Shown: positions 35,894 to 46,735, counted from the first letter of the stretch. The stretch is DNA of 64,000 bases from Flavobacteriaceae bacterium (GCA_018402135.1 JAGYJF010000005.1:342209-406208), one strand, 5' to 3'. Notes: generated by a model not told the origin, from the letters alone. Program-made: numbers and translations.

Positions 35894-36117
35894 CGCCCGA
35901 AAAAGAATTTCTCATTAAATTGGCACACACCAAAATGCCTTTCGGTAAATATGAAGGTCGCTACCTAATCGACTTACCCGAGTATTACGTTGTTTGGTAC
36001 CACAACAAAGGCTTTCCAAAAGGACAACTAGGGCAAATGCTGCAAACAGTTTATGAATTAAAGTTGAATGGCCTAGAAGAATTGATACGAAATATCAAAC
36101 GACAATTTCCGAAATAA
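35884..36117 (+). CDS. DUF3820 small protein
   Basis: A 77-residue protein of the DUF3820 type with the motif KMPFGKYEGRYLIDLPEYYVVWY. Family members are small, putative nucleic-acid-associated proteins; a related motif occurs near exonuclease domains. The only reasonable start is TTG at 35884, inside the OsmC gene, because the next in-frame ATG (KMPFG) would remove conserved residues and an in-frame stop lies eight codons upstream. Function unknown. Confidence 0.8.
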   Translation: MELTPEKEFLIKLAHTKMPFGKYEGRYLIDLPEYYVVWYHNKGFPKGQLGQMLQTVYELKLNGLEELIRNIKRQFPK

Positions 36118-36205
36118 TTACTGTTTTCAATCTGCGCTCACAAAGCTTATTTCTGTTCCACGTTACGCCCGTTTTTAATAATAATAACCAAATAATTCAA
36201 ACGTT

Positions 36206-36670
36206 TTATCTTTCAAATTGTAATATAAATCCATCAGCTCCAACGCCATCCTGAATTTCATTTTGATCGATAATTAATTCATTAACAGAAATAATATAGT
36301 TACCAAATTCCTCCTCATTTATTAGAATATAATCATTAGAATTGTTTTCAACAATAGAATATAAATAGGTGCCACTTTCAAAACCGCTGTATATGTTTTC
36401 TTGAGAACTATTGTTGTCAACATCTATGGTCAAGCTTTCACTATTAAAAGTCCAAATAATTGTTCCGGGATTATAATCATCATCAATTCCAGCAAAACCA
36501 CCATTAATATTTATTAAATGCCATGTGCCATGGAGTGTTTCAATTGGTGGCAAAGTATCATCATTTGTGCAATTTGTGAAAATTAAAACACACAAAGTTA
36601 GTAGTAAATTAAAAATATTGTTTTTCACATTTTCTTTTTTTGGTTTATTCTTTTCTTCTTGTGAAAGCAC
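36206..36670 (-). CDS. Small lipocalin-like lipoprotein
   Basis: A 154-codon frame starting with GTG at 36670; a second GTG at 36628 (KNNIFNLLLTLCVLIFTNC) gives a 140-residue protein with a cleaner lipoprotein signal and may be the true start. The lipidated cysteine is in FTNCTND. The rest is beta-rich with LHGTWHLININGG, the typical opening of the lipocalin-like domain of Bacteroidetes lipoproteins, and an acidic loop. No function can be assigned. A -7 box lies just upstream (36684-36691). Confidence 0.7.
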   Translation of the reverse strand: MLSQEEKNKPKKENVKNNIFNLLLTLCVLIFTNCTNDDTLPPIETLHGTWHLININGGFAGIDDDYNPGTIIWTFNSESLTIDVDNNSSQENIYSGFESGTYLYSIVENNSNDYILINEEEFGNYIISVNELIIDQNEIQDGVGADGFILQFER

Positions 36671-36683
36671 AAAATACTTTAAT

Positions 36684-36691
36684 CAAAGATA
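36684..36691 (-). promoter_or_regulatory. -7 promoter box of the small lipoprotein gene
   Basis: TATCTTTG on the minus strand fits TAnnTTTG and lies 13 bases before the GTG at 36670 and 55 bases before the GTG at 36628. Confidence 0.5.
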
Positions 36692-36809
36692 ATAATTAAA
36701 CTTTATGTTATCTATGCGAGTTTCATTGAAATGGCTTTATCTTTAACCGTATAGAGTGATACCAAAAAACAAATTGAAATAACTTAACTGCCGTAACATA
36801 TAACTATTT

Positions 36810-36825
36810 TAATTTTGTAAATTTG
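36810..36825 (+). promoter_or_regulatory. Two adjacent -7 boxes upstream of pyrG
   Basis: TAATTTTG (36810-36817) is followed directly by TAAATTTG (36818-36825); both fit TAnnTTTG. The second leaves a leader of about 20 bases before the pyrG ATG. Only the downstream box, the upstream one, or both may be used. Confidence 0.55.
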
Positions 36826-36836
36826 CCTGCGTTTAA

Positions 36837-38489
<1,653 letters not shown>

Positions 38490-38550
38490 CGGCTTGTTAT
38501 TTGTAATGGCTTTTATCATTCAAGTATTAAAAAGTATTATTACCTCATAA

Positions 38551-40458
38551 ATGGAAGAAAAGAAATTAGATACCAATTCAATCATCGGATTCATACTTAT
38601 ATTCGGGATTCTTTTGTACATGCTTTACACCAATCAGCCAAGTCCTGAAGAAATTGAAGCCAAAAAGCAAGCAGAAATTGAACAAAAGGCAGTTGAAAAA
38701 CAACCAAAAGCAAATCAAGAAACTCTTGTCACCACTCCTGAAGATTTTTCTCCTGACCTTGTTAACGATTCCATTCAACTTGAACAAATCAAAACGAAGC
38801 TAGGCGCCTTTGCTTACGCTACTTCAATTGCTACCGAAAGTGATAAAGAAACAGTCGTAACTACCGAACTACTTACCCTAAAATTTACTAACAAAGGTGG
38901 ATTTTTATCGGAAGTAAAACTAAATGAATTTGTAAATCACGATTCCATTCCTATCTATATAATAAAAGATGGTAATTCGGTCTTCAATATTAATTTTGGC
39001 ACTACCGACAACAGAATTTTAAACACACAAGATTTATTTTTTCAGCCCATTGTTACCAATAATGGCGATAATACTGTGGTGTCGATGCGACTTAAAGTTT
39101 CTGAATTACAATTCTTAGAGTACCGCTACGAAGTTAAGCCAAACGATTATATGATTGACTTCACCATTCGTTCTCAAGGACTCGATAATCTTATTAATGG
39201 TGCGTATCCTATCAATTTAGACTGGCAATTAAAATCAAAGCGTCAATCTAAAAGTATTTCATACGAAAATCGCTACACCAGATTAACTTATGAATATGAG
39301 GGTGGAAAGATCGATAAGTTAAAACAAATAGGAGACGACGAGGAGGTTGAAAAGGACCTTTCTTGGTTGTCTTATCGCCAACATTTCTTTAGCAATATTT
39401 TAGTACCAGAAAAACCAATTTCTTCGGCCACTTTAATTTCTAATGATTTAGTAGAAAATGAAGATATTGATACCCTGTTTACCAAACAATATGCTTCAAA
39501 ATTTGCATTGAATTTTTCAGGCGGCCAGATTAATGATAATTTTGGTTTGTATTATGGTCCGACAGATAGTAAAGTTCTGAAGCAGTATAATAAAAACCTT
39601 GAAGAGAGTATTCCATTTGGTTGGGGAATCTTTGGCTGGATAAATAAAGCATTGTTTATCCCACTTTTTTCATGGTTAAGTTCGTTCTTACCTTATGGTA
39701 TCGCGATTATTGTAATGACCATAATGGTGAAAATTGTACTGTCATTTGTTCAATACAAGCAGTTTTTGTCACAGGCTAAAATGAAAATTTTAAAGCCAGA
39801 ATTAGAGGCTATTAGAGAAAAATATAAAGACAACAAACTTAAAGCACAGCAAGAAACTATGGCATTGCAAAACAAAGCTGGTGCGAGTCCATTAAGTGGA
39901 TGTTTGCCAGGTTTAATGCAAATTCCGGTGTTTTACGCTTTGTTTATGTTTTTCCCAACAGCCTTCGATTTAAGGCAGAAGAGCTTTTTGTGGGCAGATG
40001 ATTTATCATCTTACGATGCTATCGCTAACTTGCCGTTTAATATTCCATTTTATGGCGATCACGTGAGTTTGTTTCCAATTTTAGCAGCCATTGCTATTTT
40101 CTTCTATATGAAAATGACAACCGGCCAACAAATGGCGTCGCAGGCACCACCGCAAGAAGGCATGCCTGATATGACTAAGATGATGAAGTACATGATTTAC
40201 TTCTCACCAATTTTAATGTTGTTTTTCTTTAATAATTACGCTTCTGGTTTAAGTTTGTATTATTTTGTATCAAACCTAATTAGTATAGGTATTATGTTGG
40301 TTATAAAAAACTATATTATAAATGAAGACAAAGTTTTGGCCAAAATTGAGGTTAGTAAAAGCAAACCTAAGAAGCAGAACAAGTTTCAACGTAAAATGCA
40401 AGAAATGATGGAACAGGCAGAAAAACAGAAACAACTTCAGAACAAGAAGAAGAATTGA
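38551..40458 (+). CDS. yidC: Membrane protein insertase YidC
   Basis: Inserts and folds inner-membrane proteins. The 635-residue protein has an N-terminal membrane anchor (IIGFILIFGILLYMLY), a large periplasmic beta domain (about 90-345) and a C-terminal core of five membrane segments beginning at GWGIFGWINKALFIPLFSWL. The core includes GCLPGLMQIPVFYALFMFF and ends with YASGLSLYYFVSNL. The C-terminal tail is strongly basic (KSKPKKQNKFQRK), as in YidC proteins that bind ribosomes. A strong terminator follows. Confidence 0.96.
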   Translation: MEEKKLDTNSIIGFILIFGILLYMLYTNQPSPEEIEAKKQAEIEQKAVEKQPKANQETLVTTPEDFSPDLVNDSIQLEQIKTKLGAFAYATSIATESDKETVVTTELLTLKFTNKGGFLSEVKLNEFVNHDSIPIYIIKDGNSVFNINFGTTDNRILNTQDLFFQPIVTNNGDNTVVSMRLKVSELQFLEYRYEVKPNDYMIDFTIRSQGLDNLINGAYPINLDWQLKSKRQSKSISYENRYTRLTYEYEGGKIDKLKQIGDDEEVEKDLSWLSYRQHFFSNILVPEKPISSATLISNDLVENEDIDTLFTKQYASKFALNFSGGQINDNFGLYYGPTDSKVLKQYNKNLEESIPFGWGIFGWINKALFIPLFSWLSSFLPYGIAIIVMTIMVKIVLSFVQYKQFLSQAKMKILKPELEAIREKYKDNKLKAQQETMALQNKAGASPLSGCLPGLMQIPVFYALFMFFPTAFDLRQKSFLWADDLSSYDAIANLPFNIPFYGDHVSLFPILAAIAIFFYMKMTTGQQMASQAPPQEGMPDMTKMMKYMIYFSPILMLFFFNNYASGLSLYYFVSNLISIGIMLVIKNYIINEDKVLAKIEVSKSKPKKQNKFQRKMQEMMEQAEKQKQLQNKKKN

Positions 40459-40481
40459 TAAAAATATTATATGTTTTACAA

Positions 40482-40518
40482 ACAATAAAGCCTCTTTTTT
40501 AAGGGGCTTTATTGTTTT
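40482..40518 (+). terminator. Intrinsic terminator after yidC
   Basis: ACAATAAAGCC pairs with GGCTTTATTGT, extended by two inner pairs, followed by a T-rich run. Confidence 0.88.
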
Positions 40519-40753
40519 CTGTTTTACACAGCTAAGCATTAACTGTAAGTTTTGTAATCAATGATAAAAATAAAATAGTTTTGAATTCAAGGTAATAGAA
40601 ATAATCAAGCTCTATATTAAAGCATGTTATTGTTTATAACGACGACTTGCAGCTTTTAAACACCGTGAAAAATTAACAGTAGAATACACCAATTGATCCT
40701 GAAACTAGGATAGAAGGAAGTAGTTTAGGAACACGAAAATTTGGAATCAAGGC
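40519..40753. other. Non-coding spacer, no feature recognised
   Basis: Together with the two flanking terminators this makes up a 349-base gene-free stretch between yidC and the fasciclin gene. I see no open frame, promoter or RNA structure in it that I can support. Confidence 0.5.
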
Positions 40754-40785
40754 AAAAAAAAACCTCCGTAAAAGTGGAGGTTTTT
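40754..40785. terminator. Terminator of the fasciclin gene
   Basis: ACCTCC pairs with GGAGGT around an eight-base loop, with an A-run on the left (T-run for the minus-strand gene) and a T-run on the right. Confidence 0.75.
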
Positions 40786-40807
40786 AAAACAAAATCTTTT
40801 ATGTTTA

Positions 40808-41803
40808 TTATTGTTGCGGTAGGATTACTTTATCGATTACGTGAACCACGCCATTTACTCCTTGAATATCCACCAAAGTTGTTACTATGTTACTCACACG
40901 CCCGTTAGGATCAGTAATAGTAAAGGCAGTGTTATTGGCTGTAACGTTACCTCCTAAAGTTCCTACAGTACCGTTTGGTAAACCTGAAGATTGTACGTTT
41001 GCACCTACAACATGCATTAATAAAACTGCATCAACTATGGCTGGAGCTAAATCGCCTAAAGCTGTATTTCCAGAAGGGTCCAACTCTAATAACAAATCTG
41101 CAAAAGCACCGTTGGTAGGAGCAAATACAGTAAATGGACCTGCAGATGCATCAGAAACAGTTTCAATCCATGGCACTGTTGGCGTTCCGGTATCTGCTAA
41201 TTGCAAGGCTGCAACCAAACTACTTAATGCTGAATTTGTAGTTGCAAACGTAGCGATGGTTGGTGGAAGAATAACGGCATCAACTATGTGAACAGTGCCA
41301 TTTGTCGCAGTATTATCTGCATCGGTAACAGTTGATTGTCCATTCAATTCTACGCCGCTATTAGTTGTAAAGTATAAACTTAAATTTGCAGCATTTGGAC
41401 CCGTTGCAGCAGTGTTTGTATACCCTGAACCAATATTTACAAGGTTGGTTGAACTTAAGTTACTTCCAATAATAACATGATTTAAAAGAATGTTCCTAAC
41501 TAGTGCTTCTTCTGCTGTAGATAAATTTGCTAAATCTAATCCAGTAGCGGTTAACAGTGCACTGAAAGCTTCATTAGTTGGTGCGAATACTGTAAAAGGA
41601 CCAGGACCTTGCAATGTTGTTACTAAATCCGTAGCTTCTAATGCTGCGGCTAAAGATGTTAAATTGTTTGCTAAGGCCACATCAACTACGGTTGTAGTTT
41701 GGACACCAGCTCCATTGTTGTCGTCATCATCACTGCATGAAGTTAAACCTAATACAATAATAAATACTGATAGTAATTTGATTGTTTTTGAAATAATTTT
41801 CAT
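40808..41803 (-). CDS. Fasciclin-domain lipoprotein (two FAS1 domains)
   Basis: A 331-residue surface or periplasmic lipoprotein (signal VFIIVLGLTSCSDDDDNN). Two FAS1 domains follow, at about residues 37-180 and 187-331. Each has the conserved PFTVFAPTNEAF / PFTVFAPTNGAF motif and an ending of the type NGTVHIVDAVILP / NGVVHVIDKVILP. FAS1 domains mediate adhesion to proteins or polysaccharides. The second repeat probably arose by duplication. The aspartate run after the lipid cysteine is a frequent flavobacterial lipoprotein linker. Monocistronic, divergent from the MORN-like gene. Confidence 0.93.
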   Translation of the reverse strand: MKIISKTIKLLSVFIIVLGLTSCSDDDDNNGAGVQTTTVVDVALANNLTSLAAALEATDLVTTLQGPGPFTVFAPTNEAFSALLTATGLDLANLSTAEEALVRNILLNHVIIGSNLSSTNLVNIGSGYTNTAATGPNAANLSLYFTTNSGVELNGQSTVTDADNTATNGTVHIVDAVILPPTIATFATTNSALSSLVAALQLADTGTPTVPWIETVSDASAGPFTVFAPTNGAFADLLLELDPSGNTALGDLAPAIVDAVLLMHVVGANVQSSGLPNGTVGTLGGNVTANNTAFTITDPNGRVSNIVTTLVDIQGVNGVVHVIDKVILPQQ

Positions 41804-41807
41804 TTTT

Positions 41808-41840
41808 TTGAGTTTTTAAATTTGTTCAACATTAAATTTG
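41808..41840 (+). promoter_or_regulatory. Promoter of the MORN-like gene
   Basis: TTG (41808-41810), 22-base spacer, TAAATTTG (41833-41840) fits TTG-N17-23-TAnnTTTG. It lies directly upstream of, and overlaps the leader of, the divergent fasciclin gene. Confidence 0.7.
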
Positions 41841-41850
41841 CTTTGTATAA

Positions 41851-41858
41851 CAAAAATA
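41851..41858 (-). promoter_or_regulatory. Possible -7 box of the fasciclin gene
   Basis: TATTTTTG on the minus strand fits TAnnTTTG, 47 bases before the fasciclin start codon. It overlaps the leader of the divergent gene. No -33 TTG at standard distance. Confidence 0.4.
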
Positions 41859-41875
41859 TAAAAACATTAAACAAA

Positions 41876-42583
41876 ATGAGACTAGTTGCCTTAAGTTTTA
41901 TCATTATTTTAACATGTGGCTTTCAAATATTGAATTCACAAGAAGCATTAAATCAATTAGATGAAAATGGTATTCGCCACGGCAATTGGTCTAAAAACTT
42001 CGATGGGACAGACCAAAAGCGATACGAAGGACAATTCCAGCATGGCAAAGAAGTTGGTTTGTTTAAGTATTACAAACTCCAGCGTAAAACAAGTGTTTTA
42101 AGCGCGACCAAAGAATTTAAAGAAAATGATTCAACAGCCGTGGTTAAATTTTTCACATCAAAAGGGAAATTGGTTAGTCAAGGCAAAATGAACGGAAAAC
42201 TATATGTAGACAAATGGATTTACTATCACAAAAACAATAATAGTATTCTAACTGAAGAACTATATAATGATAATGGGCAACTCCATGGTAAGCGCCTAAC
42301 TTATTTTGAAAATGGTCAATTAGCAGAATCACTACATTACAAAAATGGAACATTAGATGGCCTTTCTTTATGGTATTCACAAATAGGTAAATTGTATAAA
42401 TCTCTTGAATATAATAATGGAGAACTAGATGGTGAGGCAAAATTTTATGACAATCAAGGTCAATTAATAATTGAAGGTAATTATAAAGATGACTTACGCA
42501 CTGGTACTTGGAAATACTATAAAGACGGGCAATTAGAAGAAGAGCGGCTTTATGACGATTCCGGTAGATGGGTGAGACAATAG
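41876..42583 (+). CDS. YwqK/MORN-like repeat protein, exported
   Basis: A 235-residue protein with a signal peptide (MRLVALSFIIILTCGFQILNSQ) and at least six MORN_2-type repeats with the periodic pattern YxNGxxDGxWxxYxxNGxL (for example YFENGQLAESLHYKNGTLDG, YYKDGQLEEERLY). Such proteins are often named YwqK-family antitoxin, but the repeats only show a beta-strand scaffold and no toxin gene is adjacent. The ATG at 41876 is preferred over a TTG 18 codons upstream, which lies before the -7 box. Confidence 0.85.
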   Translation: MRLVALSFIIILTCGFQILNSQEALNQLDENGIRHGNWSKNFDGTDQKRYEGQFQHGKEVGLFKYYKLQRKTSVLSATKEFKENDSTAVVKFFTSKGKLVSQGKMNGKLYVDKWIYYHKNNNSILTEELYNDNGQLHGKRLTYFENGQLAESLHYKNGTLDGLSLWYSQIGKLYKSLEYNNGELDGEAKFYDNQGQLIIEGNYKDDLRTGTWKYYKDGQLEEERLYDDSGRWVRQ

Positions 42584-42674
42584 CATTTAAAAAGTTTCGC
42601 GTATTATTGCATAACCACACACTTCAATAACTTTTATCAATACGTCATTACTGATTTTTACAGCTTTTAATTCG

Positions 42675-42682
42675 TAATTTTG
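42675..42682 (+). promoter_or_regulatory. -7 promoter box abutting mnmA start
   Basis: TAATTTTG fits TAnnTTTG and ends four bases before the mnmA ATG, predicting a leaderless or nearly leaderless transcript. Confidence 0.5.
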
Positions 42683-42686
42683 CAAA

Positions 42687-43874
42687 ATGTCAAGAGTAAT
42701 TGTAGGTTTATCGGGTGGTGTAGATTCCAGTGTTGCTGCATACTTGCTTAAAGAGCAAGGTCATGAGGTTATTGGACTTTTTATGAAAAATTGGCATGAC
42801 GATTCGGTTACCATTTCAGATGAATGTCCATGGCTAGATGATAGTAACGACGCCATGTTAGTTGCCGAAAAATTAGGGATTCCTTTTCAAACTGTAGATT
42901 TAAGTGAACAATACAAAGAGCGTATCGTTGATTACATGTTTAAGGAATACAAAAATGGCAGGACTCCTAATCCTGATGTACTTTGCAATCGCGAAATTAA
43001 GTTTGATGTTTTTATGGACATCGCTCTTAATTTAGGTGCTGATTATGTTGCAACTGGCCATTATTGTAGAAAAGGTACTATTTTAAAAGACCATAAAGAA
43101 ATCTATCAATTGCTTGCAGGAGTAGATGTCAATAAAGACCAATCCTATTTTTTATGTCAGCTGTCACAAAATCAGCTTTCAAAAGCCTTATTTCCTATCG
43201 GCGAATTAACCAAACCAGATGTACGAGCTATCGCCACAAAACTCAATTTAGTGACGGCAGATAAAAAGGATTCACAAGGTTTGTGTTTTATTGGAAAAGT
43301 ACGTTTGCCAGAATTTCTTCAGCAACAGTTACAACCGAAAGAAGGAACTATTATTGAAGTAGATTCTAAAGCTAAAGTTTTTGAAAAAGACACTCCAAAA
43401 TTTGTTTCCAAAGAAGAAGCCTACCGCTGGTTATCTCAAAAAAATAAGTATAATATTACAGACGGAAAAATTGTCGGTAAACATCAAGGGGCACATTATT
43501 TCACAAAAGGACAGCGAAAAGGTTTGGCTATTGGTGGCACACCTGAACCCTTATTTGTAATAGAAACCGACGTTGAAAATAATATTATTTATACAGGTCA
43601 AGGTCATGACCATCCAGGTTTGTTAAGAAGTGCTTTATTTGTAAATGAAAAGGAAATCCATTGGATTAGAGAAGATTTACGACTTAACAATGGAGAAGAA
43701 ATGCCAGTGAAAGCGCGCATTAGATACCGTCAACCTTTACAAAATGCCATTCTTTACAAATCAAAAAATGGCATGTATGTGGTTTTTGAACAACCACAGT
43801 CTGCTATAACTGAAGGTCAATTTGTTGCATGGTATTTGGATGATGAGTTGTTAGGTTCTGGCGTAATTGCTTAA
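42687..43874 (+). CDS. mnmA: tRNA-specific 2-thiouridylase MnmA
   Basis: Thiolates uridine 34 of tRNA-Lys, -Glu and -Gln. The 395-residue protein has the PP-loop SGGVDSS (9-15) and the two catalytic cysteines C100 ([12 protein letters not shown]) and C200 ([10 protein letters not shown]), so the persulfide mechanism is intact. The C-terminal barrel domain (about 285-395) binds tRNA. It probably heads a transcript with the subtilase and the flavin enzyme downstream (gaps of 31 and 2 bases). Confidence 0.96.
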   Translation: MSRVIVGLSGGVDSSVAAYLLKEQGHEVIGLFMKNWHDDSVTISDECPWLDDSNDAMLVAEKLGIPFQTVDLSEQYKERIVDYMFKEYKNGRTPNPDVLCNREIKFDVFMDIALNLGADYVATGHYCRKGTILKDHKEIYQLLAGVDVNKDQSYFLCQLSQNQLSKALFPIGELTKPDVRAIATKLNLVTADKKDSQGLCFIGKVRLPEFLQQQLQPKEGTIIEVDSKAKVFEKDTPKFVSKEEAYRWLSQKNKYNITDGKIVGKHQGAHYFTKGQRKGLAIGGTPEPLFVIETDVENNIIYTGQGHDHPGLLRSALFVNEKEIHWIREDLRLNNGEEMPVKARIRYRQPLQNAILYKSKNGMYVVFEQPQSAITEGQFVAWYLDDELLGSGVIA

Positions 43875-43905
43875 ATTGCATTAAAATTCTATTAATTCTG
43901 AATTA

Positions 43906-45522
43906 ATGAATCGGAAAATCATAATTATTTCTCTATTTAACATTATGTGTTTTTGCGCGAATGCACAAGAAGATGCTTGGGTTTATTTAGCAGATAAAGA
44001 TAATGTTAACTTTCATTTAAGTAACCCAAATACCATTCTTACCCAAGAGGCACTTAATAGAAAGGCATTGCATAATGTGGCTATTGACGAGCGTGATGTT
44101 CCAGTGAATGAAACCTATATCACGCAAATTAAAAGTCAGGACGGCATTCAAGTTTTGGCAAAATCTAAATGGTTTAATGCCGTTCATGTAAGAGGTGATT
44201 TAGAATCGATTGTTGCGTTAGAAATTTTGCCTTTTGTTACTGAAATTATCTACGCAAACCAAAGTTTAAATACCGATTCCAGATCGTTGCTTATTAATGA
44301 TAAGTTCGAAATTGAAAACGTCCAAACCGAATTCAATTACGGGAATACCGATAATCAAGTTACCATGATAGCCGCTGAGCAACTACACTTGCAAAATTTT
44401 ACTGGCGAAGGCATTGTGATTGCTGTTATGGACTCAGGATTTCCAAATGTTAATACAATGGGCGCATTTCAGCGATTAAGAGCTAACGGAAAACTTTTAA
44501 ATGGATACGATTTTGTAGATAGAACCGATGATGTTTATGCCTTTACAGCAAACGATCACGGCACTAAAGTATTAAGTGATATGGCTGGATTTGTCCAAGA
44601 TGAATTTGTAGGAACAGCACCCGATGCATCTTATTATATTTTTAGGACAGAAGACGTCTTTAGCGAAAATCCAGTTGAAGAGAGCTATTGGGTTGAAGCT
44701 GCTGAACGCGCAGATAGTCTTGGTGTTCACATAATCAATACATCATTGGGTTATACCACTTACGATAATCCCAACTATAGTTATACGCCCAGCCAAATGA
44801 ATGGTACAACGGCATTCATTTCAAAAGGCGCTTCTATAGCTGCTGAAAAGGGAATGTTGTTAGTAACTTCTGCTGGTAATTCTGGCCATGTTGCTTGGCA
44901 AACTGTGGGAGCGCCCGCTGATTCTCCTGAAGTTTTTTCAATAGGCGCAGTAGATGCCAATGGCGAATACGCTTTTTTTAGTTCGCTAGGTAGTAGTGCC
45001 CAACCAACTCAAAAACCAGATGTTGTTGCCCGTGGCTTTTCAACATTTGTAATTGATGCCAATAATACCATCGTCAATAATAGCGGTTCTTCGTTTAGTT
45101 CGCCAGTATTGGCAGGAGGTTTGGCTTGTTTATGGCAAGCTTTACCGGAATTTAATGCCGAACAAGTAAAAAACTTAGTTAGGCAAACGGCTTCTCAATT
45201 TGCGAATCCTGATAATTTTTTAGGCTTCGGAATTCCTAATTTAGCCAATGCCTTAGAGTTGGCGTTGTCTATTCAAGATGTTGATACAATTGAAGTTTCT
45301 GTGTTTCCTAATCCAGTCGAAAATATTTTAAATTTGAATTTCAGTGGATTGAGTTCTACTTTAGAGTTTAGAATTTACGATCAATTAGGAAAACAATTGC
45401 TTCAAAATCAATTAATTCAAAACAGCAATCGTATCGATATGACCAACTGGGCTTCTGGTATTTATATTTTGTCAATTAAGGCTGATACATTCTCTAAGCA
45501 ATTAAAACTTATCAAACTATAA
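43906..45522 (+). CDS. Subtilisin-family (S8) serine protease with type IX sorting domain
   Basis: A 538-residue secreted protease. A signal peptide (IIIISLFNIMCFCANAQ) and a prodomain-like region (about 22-150) precede the catalytic domain with triad D176 (AVMDSGFP), H218 (NDHGTKV) and S396 (GSSFSSP). Residues about 462-538 form a type A C-terminal sorting domain (VFPNPVENILNLNF, WASGIYILSIKADTFSKQLKL), which directs export by the type IX secretion system and cleavage or attachment at the surface. Its place in a tRNA-modification operon is odd and may reflect read-through. Confidence 0.93.
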   Translation: MNRKIIIISLFNIMCFCANAQEDAWVYLADKDNVNFHLSNPNTILTQEALNRKALHNVAIDERDVPVNETYITQIKSQDGIQVLAKSKWFNAVHVRGDLESIVALEILPFVTEIIYANQSLNTDSRSLLINDKFEIENVQTEFNYGNTDNQVTMIAAEQLHLQNFTGEGIVIAVMDSGFPNVNTMGAFQRLRANGKLLNGYDFVDRTDDVYAFTANDHGTKVLSDMAGFVQDEFVGTAPDASYYIFRTEDVFSENPVEESYWVEAAERADSLGVHIINTSLGYTTYDNPNYSYTPSQMNGTTAFISKGASIAAEKGMLLVTSAGNSGHVAWQTVGAPADSPEVFSIGAVDANGEYAFFSSLGSSAQPTQKPDVVARGFSTFVIDANNTIVNNSGSSFSSPVLAGGLACLWQALPEFNAEQVKNLVRQTASQFANPDNFLGFGIPNLANALELALSIQDVDTIEVSVFPNPVENILNLNFSGLSSTLEFRIYDQLGKQLLQNQLIQNSNRIDMTNWASGIYILSIKADTFSKQLKLIKL

Positions 45523-45524
45523 TA

Positions 45525-46475
45525 ATGAACAACCGCATAACGAAACTTTTTAATATTGAATATCCAATCATTCAAGCCGGAATGATATGGAATAGTGGTT
45601 GGCGATTGGCTTCGGCAGCAAGTAATTCGGGTATTTTAGGTTTGATAGGAGCAGGCTCTATGTATCCCGATGTGTTACGCGAGCATATTCAGAAATGTAA
45701 AAAAGCAACGAATAAGCCTTTTGGCGTTAATGTCCCAATGCTATATCCAAATATAGAAGATATCATGGACATTATAGTTGAGGAAGAAGTAAAAATCGTA
45801 TTTACTTCCGCAGGAAATCCTAAAACATGGACTATTTGGCTAAAAGATCGCAATATCACTGTGGTACATGTGGTGAGTAGTTTAAAGTTTGCACTGAAGG
45901 CGCAAGAAGCTGGTGTAGATGCTGTTGTTGCTGAAGGATTTGAAGCAGGTGGCCATAATGGTAGGGAGGAAACAACAACTTTAGCCCTTATTCCAATAGT
46001 TAAGGAGCAATTGGAAATACCCTTAATTGCGGCCGGCGGTATTGCAACTGGAGCAGCAATGTTGGCCGTAATGACTTTAGGTGCTGATGGCGTTCAAATC
46101 GGAAGTCGATTTGTAGCCAGTGAAGAATCATCTGCCCATCAAAATTTTAAGCAAATAGTGGTAGATGCCAAAGAAGGTGCAACACAACTTACTTTAAAAG
46201 AACTAGCTCCAGTTAGATTGATAAAAAATGATTTTTACAATCAGATAGAAGCGTTGTACAAAAAAGGTTCATCCGTAGAAGAACTAAAAACTTTATTGGG
46301 AAGAGCAAGAGCAAAACGCGGCATGTTTGAAGGTGATTTAGTAGAAGGCGAACTTGAGATTGGTCAAATATCTGGACTTATAAATGACATAAAACCAGTT
46401 TCTGAAATTGTTGCAGACATCATTAAGGAATACAATCTTAAACTTCAGGAAATTCAAAATAATTCTATGTTGTAG
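45525..46475 (+). CDS. Nitronate monooxygenase-like flavoprotein
   Basis: A 316-residue FMN-dependent TIM-barrel protein of the 2-nitropropane dioxygenase/nitronate monooxygenase family; related enzymes include enoyl-ACP reductase FabK. Motifs are IIQAGMIWNSGWRLASAASN, FGVNVPM, AEGFEAGGHNG with the catalytic-region histidine, and IAAGGIATGAAMLAVMTLGADGVQIGSRF for FMN phosphate binding. The substrate, nitronate or an enoyl thioester, is not decided. It follows the subtilase by 2 bases. Confidence 0.9.
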   Translation: MNNRITKLFNIEYPIIQAGMIWNSGWRLASAASNSGILGLIGAGSMYPDVLREHIQKCKKATNKPFGVNVPMLYPNIEDIMDIIVEEEVKIVFTSAGNPKTWTIWLKDRNITVVHVVSSLKFALKAQEAGVDAVVAEGFEAGGHNGREETTTLALIPIVKEQLEIPLIAAGGIATGAAMLAVMTLGADGVQIGSRFVASEESSAHQNFKQIVVDAKEGATQLTLKELAPVRLIKNDFYNQIEALYKKGSSVEELKTLLGRARAKRGMFEGDLVEGELEIGQISGLINDIKPVSEIVADIIKEYNLKLQEIQNNSML

Positions 46476-46510
46476 GATAGTAATTGAAATTATATTCTTC
46501 AAACAAAAAA

Positions 46511-46545
46511 AGCCATTCCAAGATTGAAATGGCTAATTTTATTTT
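46511..46545 (+). terminator. Terminator after the flavoprotein gene
   Basis: AGCCATT pairs with AATGGCT, extended inside by a short second stem, and is followed by AATTTTATTTT. It ends the mnmA transcript unit. Confidence 0.7.
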
Positions 46546-46735
46546 GAAACTTTAGAATAATATTTTTAAATCCCTCTAAAATAATAGCAAAGTTTCAATG
46601 GATTAAACGCTATACGCTTAATTTCAGTAAAAATAAATTGATTTTATTAAAGTACAAAAGATTTTTTTGAAATGTTATTAACAATTTATAATCTAATCTA
46701 CTGTATGTCAATCTGTTGAAATCTATTAAAAAACT
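46546..46735. other. Non-coding spacer between terminator and MATE promoter
   Basis: This is the middle of a 315-base gene-free stretch (46476-46790). Apart from the flanking terminator and promoter I see nothing in it. Confidence 0.5.

Noticed and set aside
40887..41819. Three consecutive open frames on the plus strand opposite the fasciclin gene
   Set aside because: They are mirror frames of a repetitive, alanine- and threonine-rich coding sequence; their translations resemble no family and the minus-strand gene has a lipoprotein signal and two clear FAS1 domains.
41876..42583. YwqK-family antitoxin of a toxin-antitoxin pair
   Set aside because: The name is only a family label for MORN-like repeats. 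There is no adjacent small toxin gene, and the protein has a signal peptide.
42174..42620. 148-codon frame opposite the MORN-like gene
   Set aside because: Histidine/tyrosine/leucine-rich translation typical of the antisense of repeat-rich coding DNA, with no domain.
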